Of a stretch of 64,000 nucleotides of DNA, positions 57,413-64,000 are shown piece after piece (position 1 is the stretch's first letter; each line of letters opens with the position of its first letter). This DNA comes from Burkholderiales bacterium (lineage in GTDB: Bacteria > Pseudomonadota > Gammaproteobacteria > Burkholderiales > Burkholderiaceae_C). The translations under genes were made by a program, and so were the position numbers. The notes below the pieces were generated by a model. The model ran no database searches, was not told the origin of the DNA, and saw only the letters and a list, made by a program, of their open reading frames with translations. Location of the stretch: the NCBI GenBank assembly GCA_016191525.1, contig JACPOK010000011.1, positions 1 through 64,000 on the forward strand, read 5' to 3'.

Positions 57413-58350
57413 GTGGCGGCTTCCAGCGCATCCACAAACATGGCCGGCACGTCGAAGCCGGCCTGGTCGTGGATTTCCTGGAAGCAGGTGGGGCTGGTGA
57501 CGTTGACTTCGGTCAGGCAGTCGCCGATCACGTCCAGGCCCACCAGCAGCAGGCCGCGCGCCGCTAGCACCGGCCCCATGGCATTGGCGATTTCCAGGTC
57601 GCGCGCCGACAGCGGCTGCGCCACGCCCTTGCCGCCGGCCGCCAGGTTGCCGCGCACCTCGCTGCCCTGCGGGATGCGCGCCAGGCTGAACGGCACGGGC
57701 TTGCCGCCGATCACCAGCACGCGCTTGTCGCCGGCGGTGATCTCGGGCACGAAGCGCTGCACCATCAGGCTGGTGGCGCCGTTGCGGTTCAGTGTTTCGG
57801 TGATGGAGCCGAGGTTCAGGCCGTCGGCCTTGACGCGGTAGATACCCATGCCCCCCATGCCGTCCAGCGGCTTGAGGATCACGTCCTTGTGCAGGTCGTG
57901 GAAGGCGCGCACCGCATCCGCGTCACGCGTGACCAGCGTGGGCGTGGTGAACTGGGCGAACTCCATGATCGCCAGCTTCTCGGGATGGTCGCGCAGCGCC
58001 CGCGGGTTGTTGAAGACGCGCGCGCCCTCGCGCTCGGCATGCTCCAGCAGGTGGGTGGCGTAGAAGTATTCGCTGTCGAACGGCGGGTCCTTGCGCATGA
58101 TCACCGCGTCGAAATCCTTCAGCGCCTTCACCGGGGTGCCGGTTTCCAGGAACCATGGCTCGGTTTCTTCCGTCAGCCGGATTTCGCGCACCGCCGCCTT
58201 GACGTTGTCGCCCGAGCGCCAGACCAGGTCTTCGGGGCCGCAGGCGGCGATGCGGTGGCCGCGCCGCTGCGCCTCGCGCATCATGGAAAAAGTGGTGTCC
58301 TTGTAGATCTTGAAGATCTCCAGCGGGTCGGCGACAAAAAGAATGTTCAT
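57403..58350 (-). CDS. gshB: Glutathione synthetase
   Basis: MNILFVADPLEIFKIYKDTTFSMMREAQRRGH, KPLDGMGGMGIYRV, NVTSPTCFQEI. Confidence 0.96.
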   Translation of the reverse strand: MNILFVADPLEIFKIYKDTTFSMMREAQRRGHRIAACGPEDLVWRSGDNVKAAVREIRLTEETEPWFLETGTPVKALKDFDAVIMRKDPPFDSEYFYATHLLEHAEREGARVFNNPRALRDHPEKLAIMEFAQFTTPTLVTRDADAVRAFHDLHKDVILKPLDGMGGMGIYRVKADGLNLGSITETLNRNGATSLMVQRFVPEITAGDKRVLVIGGKPVPFSLARIPQGSEVRGNLAAGGKGVAQPLSARDLEIANAMGPVLAARGLLLVGLDVIGDCLTEVNVTSPTCFQEIHDQAGFDVPAMFVDALEAATQR

Positions 58351-59534
58351 CAGGGGGCCTGGTGTTTGCGACCGTACTGTTGCACAAAAAGCGCGATCGC
58401 GCCGGCCGCCACGCCCCAAAACGCCGAGCCGATCCCGGCTATCACCACGCCGCTGAGCGTGACCAGGAAAGTGATGAGCGCGGCTTCGCGGTGCTGCGGC
58501 TCCTGCAGCGCCGTGGCCAGCCCGCCGGCGATGGTGCCCAGCAGGGCGAGCCCCGCGATGGCCACCACCAGTTCGCGGGGGAAGGCGGTGAGCAGGCCCG
58601 TGATGGCTGCGCCGAAGATGCCCAGCAGCACGTACAACGCGCCGCAGCAGACGGCCGCCGTGTAGCGCTTGGCCGGGTCCTCATGGGCTTCCCGGCCCAT
58701 GCAGATGGCGGCCGTGATGGCCGACAGGCACAGGGCGAACGCGCCGAACGGCGCCAGCACCAGCATGGCCACGCCGGTGACGGTGATGAGCCTGGAGATG
58801 GGCATCTCGTAGCCCGCCGCCTTGATCGCCGCCACGCCCGGCAGGTTCTGCGAAGCCATGGTCACCACGAACAGCGGCAGCGCCAGGCTGGTGATGGCGC
58901 CCAGCGTGAAGCGCGGCATGGTGAACACCGGCACCGCGAGTTCCAGCGACACGCGCTGCCAGGCCATCTCGCCGCGCAGCGCGACGAAGGCGATCGCCAC
59001 GGCCAGCGTGACCACCACCGCATAACGGGGCGCAAGCCGTTTGGCGACCAGGTAGCTGCCCAGCATCAGCAGCACCAGCGGCAGCGCCGTCTGCGCGGCT
59101 GCGAACGCCTGGATGCCGAAGCGCGCCAGCACGCCAGCCAGCAGCGCCGAGGCGATCGCCATGGGAATGCGGTTCATCACCCGCTCGAACCAGCCGGTGA
59201 CGCCGAACAGGATGATGAGCGCCGCGCACACCATGAAGGCGCCCACCGCCTCCGCCATGGTGAAGCCGCCGGCCAGCCCGGCCGTCGCCAGCACGGCGGC
59301 GCCGGGCGTGGACCAGGCCACCATGACCGGCTTTTTCAGCACCAGCGAGGGAATGGCCGAGCACAGCCCCATGCCCAGGCCCAGCGCCCACATCCATGAA
59401 GTGATGAGCTCGGGCGTGGCCTGGAAAGCCAGCGCCGCCTGGAACACGATGGCCACCGAGCTGGTGAAGCCCACAAGCACCGCGACAAAGCCGGCGGTGA
59501 AGGCGGAAAGGTTGACGTCGCGAAAGAATCCCAT
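58350..59534 (-). CDS. benE: Benzoate/H+ symporter BenE-family
   Basis: FTAGFVAVLVGFTSSVAIVFQAALA; AWSTPGAAVLATAG; many TM segments. Confidence 0.92.
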   Translation of the reverse strand: MGFFRDVNLSAFTAGFVAVLVGFTSSVAIVFQAALAFQATPELITSWMWALGLGMGLCSAIPSLVLKKPVMVAWSTPGAAVLATAGLAGGFTMAEAVGAFMVCAALIILFGVTGWFERVMNRIPMAIASALLAGVLARFGIQAFAAAQTALPLVLLMLGSYLVAKRLAPRYAVVVTLAVAIAFVALRGEMAWQRVSLELAVPVFTMPRFTLGAITSLALPLFVVTMASQNLPGVAAIKAAGYEMPISRLITVTGVAMLVLAPFGAFALCLSAITAAICMGREAHEDPAKRYTAAVCCGALYVLLGIFGAAITGLLTAFPRELVVAIAGLALLGTIAGGLATALQEPQHREAALITFLVTLSGVVIAGIGSAFWGVAAGAIALFVQQYGRKHQAP

Positions 59535-59593
59535 GCGGGGGATTTTGCTTCACACAGCCGAGGTGACCGGCACGCCTCTTGCTGCGATACGCC

Positions 59594-60022
59594 ATGGCTT
59601 CGACACCCTCACCACCGCCCCCAGCCCTGGCCCCCGGCCCGCTGGTCGACGAATACCTGCGCATCCTGATGATCCCGGACCCGGACGGGGTGCGCCATTT
59701 CGTTTCGCCCCAGCTGCGCATCCGCTTCACCGGCAACCGCCCGATGCGCCAGCCCGGCGACACCTCCGCCTTCAACGCGAAGCGCTACGCCTGGGTGAAA
59801 AAGAAGATAGACCGCACCGAGGTGGTGGCCGGCGGCACGCCGGGGGAGACCGTGGTCTACAGCCTGGGCACGCTGTATGGCGCCTGGCCGGACGGCACCC
59901 CCTTCGAGGGCAACCGCTATGTGGACCGCTACGTGGTCAGCCACGGCCTCATCACCGAAATGGACGTGTGGAACGACAGCGCCGAATGGCTGCTGGTGCG
60001 GGCGGGGCTGGCCACGCTGTGA
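59594..60022 (+). CDS. SnoaL/NTF2-like protein
   Basis: LVDEYLRILMIPDPDGVRHFVSPQLRIRFTGNR. Confidence 0.72.
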   Translation: MASTPSPPPPALAPGPLVDEYLRILMIPDPDGVRHFVSPQLRIRFTGNRPMRQPGDTSAFNAKRYAWVKKKIDRTEVVAGGTPGETVVYSLGTLYGAWPDGTPFEGNRYVDRYVVSHGLITEMDVWNDSAEWLLVRAGLATL

Positions 60023-60930
60023 GCACCGCCCTGCCCGGCCACGGCCGCTTCGGCTACCAGCCCATCACGCGGCGGCCGGACTGGCACTGGCCCAACGGCG
60101 CGCGGCTGGCCGTGTACCTGGGTTTCAACCTCGAGCACTTTGCTTTCGGCGAGGGGCTGGGCGCCTGCCTGGCACCGGCCGCGCCGCAGCCGGACGTGCT
60201 GAACTTCAGCTGGCGTGAATACGGCAACCGGGTGGGCGCGTGGCGCTGCCTGGAGCTGTTCGGCGCGCTGGGCCTGCCGGCCGCCGCCATCATCAACACG
60301 GCGCTGTACGACCACTGCCCCGAGCTCGTCGCCGCTTGCGTGGCGCGCGGCGACGAGCTGGTGGCGCATGGCCACACCAACAGCGAGCGGCAGGGCGCGT
60401 TCAGCGAATCGGCCGAGCGGGAACTGCTGGCGGCCTGCCATGCGCGCATTGCCCGCGAAAGCGGCACCGCGCCCACGGGCTGGCTGTCGCCCTGGATTTC
60501 CGAGAGCCCTGCCACGCCCGACCTGCTGGCCGAAACCGGCTACCGCTATACGCTGAACTGGTGCCACGACGACCAGCCGGTGGCGATGCGAACGCGCAGC
60601 GGCGCGCCGCTGTGGTCGGTGCCCTACCCGCAGGAGCTCAACGACATCCCGATGATCGTGGCGCGGCTGATGGACGCAAAGGCTTTCGCCGACATGGTGA
60701 TCGACAACTTCGACGAAATGCTGCTGCAGTCGCGCGCCCAGCCGCTGGTGATGGGGCTGGCGCTGCACCCCTACATCGTCGGCCAGCCTTACCGGCTGCG
60801 CCACCTGCGCCGCGCGCTGGAGCGGCTGGCCCGCGCCCGCGACGAAGGCACTGTCTGGTTCACGACACCGGGCGAAATCAGCGCGCACATGGCGCGGCTG
60901 GCGGCGGAGCGCCCCGGCGATTTCGCCTGA
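60019..60930 (+). CDS. Polysaccharide deacetylase-family protein (allantoinase-like subgroup), GTG start
   Basis: YGNRVGAWRCLELFGALGLPAAAIINTALYDHCPEL, ELVAHGHTNSER, GWLSPWISESPATPDLLAETGY. Confidence 0.88.
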   Translation: MSTALPGHGRFGYQPITRRPDWHWPNGARLAVYLGFNLEHFAFGEGLGACLAPAAPQPDVLNFSWREYGNRVGAWRCLELFGALGLPAAAIINTALYDHCPELVAACVARGDELVAHGHTNSERQGAFSESAERELLAACHARIARESGTAPTGWLSPWISESPATPDLLAETGYRYTLNWCHDDQPVAMRTRSGAPLWSVPYPQELNDIPMIVARLMDAKAFADMVIDNFDEMLLQSRAQPLVMGLALHPYIVGQPYRLRHLRRALERLARARDEGTVWFTTPGEISAHMARLAAERPGDFA

Positions 60931-60936
60931 AGCGCC

Positions 60937-61644
60937 TCAGGCGCGCCTGGGGATATCCAGCCCGCGAATCACGGCCGGCCGCGCCACGAAGGCGGCCAGC
61001 ACGCGGTTGACGTTGCTGAATTCCTGCATGCCCACCAGCTCGCCCGCGCCGTAGAAGCCGGCCAGGTTGCGCACCCAGGGGAAAGTGGCGATGTCGGCGA
61101 TGCTGTACTCGCGGCCCATGATCCAGTCGCGCCCGGCCAAGTGCTTGTCCAGCACGGCCAGCAGGCGCCGCGTTTCGGCCACATAGCGGTCGCGCGGGCG
61201 CTTGTCTTCATAGTCCTTGCCGGCGAACTTGTGGAAGAAGCCCACCTGCCCGAACATGGGCCCGACGCCGCCCATCTGGAACATCAGCCACTGCAGTGTT
61301 TCGTAGCGGCCGGCGTCGTCCCTGGGCATCAGCTTGCCGCCGCTCCTGGACGACAGGTACACCAGGATGGCGCCCGACTCCCACAGCGCAAGCGGCTTGC
61401 CGCCCGGGCCGTTGGGGTCCAGGATGGCGGGGATCTTGTTGTTCGGGTTGAGCGACATGAACTCGGGCGAGGTCTGGTCGTTCTTGCCGAAGTCCACCAG
61501 GTGCACCTCATAGGGCAGGCCGGTTTCCTCCAGCATGATGGACACCTTCACGCCGTTGGGCGTGGGCAGCGAATACAGCTGCAGGCGGTCGGGGTGCTGC
61601 GCGGGCCATTTCTTCGTGATGGGGAATGCGGAGAGATCGGTCAT
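60937..61644 (-). CDS. Glutathione S-transferase, YghU-like
   Basis: LYSLPTPNGVKVSIMLEETGLPYEVHLVDFGKNDQTSPEFMSLNPNNKIPAI. Confidence 0.93.
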   Translation of the reverse strand: MTDLSAFPITKKWPAQHPDRLQLYSLPTPNGVKVSIMLEETGLPYEVHLVDFGKNDQTSPEFMSLNPNNKIPAILDPNGPGGKPLALWESGAILVYLSSRSGGKLMPRDDAGRYETLQWLMFQMGGVGPMFGQVGFFHKFAGKDYEDKRPRDRYVAETRRLLAVLDKHLAGRDWIMGREYSIADIATFPWVRNLAGFYGAGELVGMQEFSNVNRVLAAFVARPAVIRGLDIPRRA

Positions 61645-62156
61645 GGTGCCTTTGTTGGTTTGTCGGTGGTTGTGTCCGTTGTTGTGTATTGGGGGGCGCC
61701 GGCGGTGCCCACCATCAGGTAATTGATGACGCCCATGACGTCGTCCACCAGCAGCACGGCGTGCTCCATGGCCAGGGCCTGCTCCTGCGACTGCACGCAG
61801 CCCATCAGGGTGACCAGGCGGCGCTCGCCGAGCGCCCACACGGTGGTGTTGTCAAAGCGGCCGTCCTGGCGCAGGTACAGCTGCACGCGCGGGATGATTT
61901 CGCGGTCATACAGGTAGGAGTCGGGCAGGCGGCAGCGCCCGGCCCGGTAGCAGCTGCCGCCGTGCTGCGCGCGCACGTGGGCAGCGGCACGCAGCTCTTC
62001 CGGCGTCATGGCCGGCGGCCGCGGCGCGGGGCAGCCGGCCACGGCGGAAGTGACCTGAAGCAGGGGATCGTTGAAATAGTTCTGCCGCTCCTGCGCGGCG
62101 GCGATGGCCGGCAGGGCCAGGCCCATCGCCATCCACACCCATCTGCCCAGCCTCAT
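61641..62156 (-). CDS. BON-domain-like secreted protein
   Basis: Signal peptide; LDREIIPRVQLYL-type segment YLYDREIIPRVQLYLRQDGRFDNTTVWALGERRLVTLMGCVQSQEQA. Confidence 0.75.
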   Translation of the reverse strand: MRLGRWVWMAMGLALPAIAAAQERQNYFNDPLLQVTSAVAGCPAPRPPAMTPEELRAAAHVRAQHGGSCYRAGRCRLPDSYLYDREIIPRVQLYLRQDGRFDNTTVWALGERRLVTLMGCVQSQEQALAMEHAVLLVDDVMGVINYLMVGTAGAPQYTTTDTTTDKPTKAP

Positions 62157-62177
62157 CGGTGCCTCCGTTGGGGGGCC

Positions 62178-64000
62178 CTAGATTTCGATCTTGGAGCCCA
62201 GTTCGACCACGGAATTATTGGGCAGATGCAGAAAGTCTGCAGCGGCGCTGGCGTTGTGGTGCATCTGGGCGAACAGCTTCTCGCGCCAGTTGGCCATGCC
62301 GCCGCCTATGGTGGGGATGACCGTGTCACGCGACAGGAAGTAGCTGGTGGTCATGGCCTCGATCTCGCAGCCCCGGCCGCGGATCTGTTCCAGCGCGCGG
62401 GGCACGTCGGGGTCGTTCTTGAAGCCGTAGTGCAGCACCACCTGCCAGCAGTCGTGGCCCAGCGACTCGATCTCCAGCCGCTTGTTCATGCCGATCCAGG
62501 GCACCTCGTGGCTGCGCACGGTGACAAACAGGTTGTGCTCGTGCAGCACCTTGTTGTGCTTGAGGTTGTGCAGCATGGCGTTGGGCACGGTGCCCGGCTC
62601 GCCGGTGAGGAACACCGCCGTGCCCTGCACCCGCGTGGGCGGGCTGACGAACACCGCTTCCAGGAAGCTCGTGAGGTCGATGGCATCGGCGCGCAGCTTC
62701 TCGTTGAGCAGGGCCCGGCCCTGCTTCCAGGTCATCATCAGCGTGAAGATGCAGCCGCCGATCAGCAGCGGGAACCAGCCGCCCTGCAGCAGCTTGAGCA
62801 GGTTGGAGGCGAAGAAGGTGAAGTCGACGATGAAGAACCAGCCGGTGGCGGCGATGCACAGCCACAGCGGGTATTTCCAGCCGTAGCGGATCACGAAGAA
62901 CGTGAGGACGGTGGTGATCAGCATGTCGGTGCACACAGCGATGCCGTAGGCCGCCGCCAAGTTGCTGGACGAGCGGAACATCACTACGGCCAGCACGATG
63001 GCCGCGAACAGGCCCCAGTTGACGAAGGGGATGTAGATCTGGCCGGTGTCGCGCACGCTGGTGTGCTGCACGTTCAGCCGCGGCAGGTAGCCCAGCTGGA
63101 TGACCTGCTTGGTCACGCTGAAGGCGCCGGTGATCAGCGCCTGCGAGGCGACCACGCCCGCCGCCGTGGCCAGGATCACCAGCGGCAGCAGCAGCCAGTT
63201 CGGCGCCATCTTGTAGAAGGGGTTGCTCACCGCGCTGGGGTCGGCCAGCAGCAGCGCGCCCTGGCCGAAGTAATTGAGCGTGAGCGAGGGCATCACCACC
63301 GAGAACCAGGCCAGGCGGATCGGCCGCTTGCCGAAGTGGCCGAGGTCGGCGTACAGCGCCTCGGCGCCGGTGACGCACAGCACCACGGCACCCAGGATGA
63401 TGAAGGTGGTGCCGGGGTGGTGGAACATGAAGAGCACCGCGTAGTGCGGGCTCATCGCGTACAGGATTTCGGGGTGCCGCACGATGTGCGAGATGCCGAG
63501 CACCGAGATGGTGGCGAACCACACCAGCGTCACCGGCCCGAAGAATTTGCCGATGCCGGCCGTGCCGCTCTTTTGCACGAAGAACAGCACGAACAGCACG
63601 ATCAGCGTCAGCGGCACCACCCAGTCCTTGAAGGCGGGGGAGATGACCTCCAGGCCTTCGATCGCCGACAGCACCGTGACGGCGGGGGTGATGACGCCGT
63701 CGCCATAGAAGAGCGAAGTGCCGAAGATGCCCACACCCAGCAGCCATTTGCGCAGCTCGGGCTTGTCCTTCACCGCCTGCGAGGCCAGCGCCAGCATGGC
63801 GATCAGACCGCCCTCGCCGTGGTTGTCGGCCCGCAGCACCAGCACCACGTACTTGATCGAGACGATCACCGTGAGCGTCCAGAAGAAGATGGACAGGATG
63901 CCGTAGATGTTGGCGGGGTTCAAAGGGACGTGCCCCGAGCCGAAGACTTCCTTGACGGCGTACAGGACACTGGTGCCGATGTCGCCATAGACGACACCGA
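62178..64000 (-). CDS. kup: Kup-type potassium transporter (5' part beyond window)
   Basis: [24 protein letters not shown] at edge; [30 protein letters not shown]. Confidence 0.96.
   Translation of the reverse strand, partial: GVVYGDIGTSVLYAVKEVFGSGHVPLNPANIYGILSIFFWTLTVIVSIKYVVLVLRADNHGEGGLIAMLALASQAVKDKPELRKWLLGVGIFGTSLFYGDGVITPAVTVLSAIEGLEVISPAFKDWVVPLTLIVLFVLFFVQKSGTAGIGKFFGPVTLVWFATISVLGISHIVRHPEILYAMSPHYAVLFMFHHPGTTFIILGAVVLCVTGAEALYADLGHFGKRPIRLAWFSVVMPSLTLNYFGQGALLLADPSAVSNPFYKMAPNWLLLPLVILATAAGVVASQALITGAFSVTKQVIQLGYLPRLNVQHTSVRDTGQIYIPFVNWGLFAAIVLAVVMFRSSSNLAAAYGIAVCTDMLITTVLTFFVIRYGWKYPLWLCIAATGWFFIVDFTFFASNLLKLLQGGWFPLLIGGCIFTLMMTWKQGRALLNEKLRADAIDLTSFLEAVFVSPPTRVQGTAVFLTGEPGTVPNAMLHNLKHNKVLHEHNLFVTVRSHEVPWIGMNKRLEIESLGHDCWQVVLHYGFKNDPDVPRALEQIRGRGCEIEAMTTSYFLSRDTVIPTIGGGMANWREKLFAQMHHNASAAADFLHLPNNSVVELGSKIEI

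Overview
A 64 kb GC-rich bacterial chromosomal segment. By protein content and repeats it looks like a betaproteobacterium of the Comamonadaceae (inference; no search was run). Mostly core genome: tRNA-Tyr/Gly/Thr-tuf; a trp cluster (trpE-trpG-ltaE-lysE-trpD-trpC-ung); gph, katE, rpe, apaG, ybdK, thiL, pgpA, pncC, rlmL, rpoN, lptB, lptA, dsbA, argS, glcB, gshB, benE and kup (partial). Accessory genes include Bug/TctC binding proteins, LysR/IclR regulators, a CoA-transferase/HMG-CoA-lyase module, a tandem pair of secreted paralogues, a three-repeat PsiF-like protein and a PIN-domain protein. No phage, IS element or CRISPR array was recognised. The most interesting signals are outside the gene list: (1) a ~55-66 bp interspersed repeat inserted in the same reading frame (core AQLAR) in three unrelated proteins (LysE/RhtB, ThiL, RlmL), with two further copies at gene 3' ends; (2) a second repeat family also in frame in the same lysE gene, and a cruciform-type palindrome encoding the C-terminal tail of a flavin monooxygenase; (3) two inverted copies of a hairpin element with different but self-complementary arms, flanking an AT-rich operator-like dyad; (4) a candidate trp leader peptide containing Trp-Pro-Trp upstream of trpE; (5) at least nine genes with a TANNNT hexamer 6-7 nt before the start codon and no clear Shine-Dalgarno, suggesting widespread leaderless transcription; (6) an unannotated 34-aa ORF with a good RBS upstream of katE.
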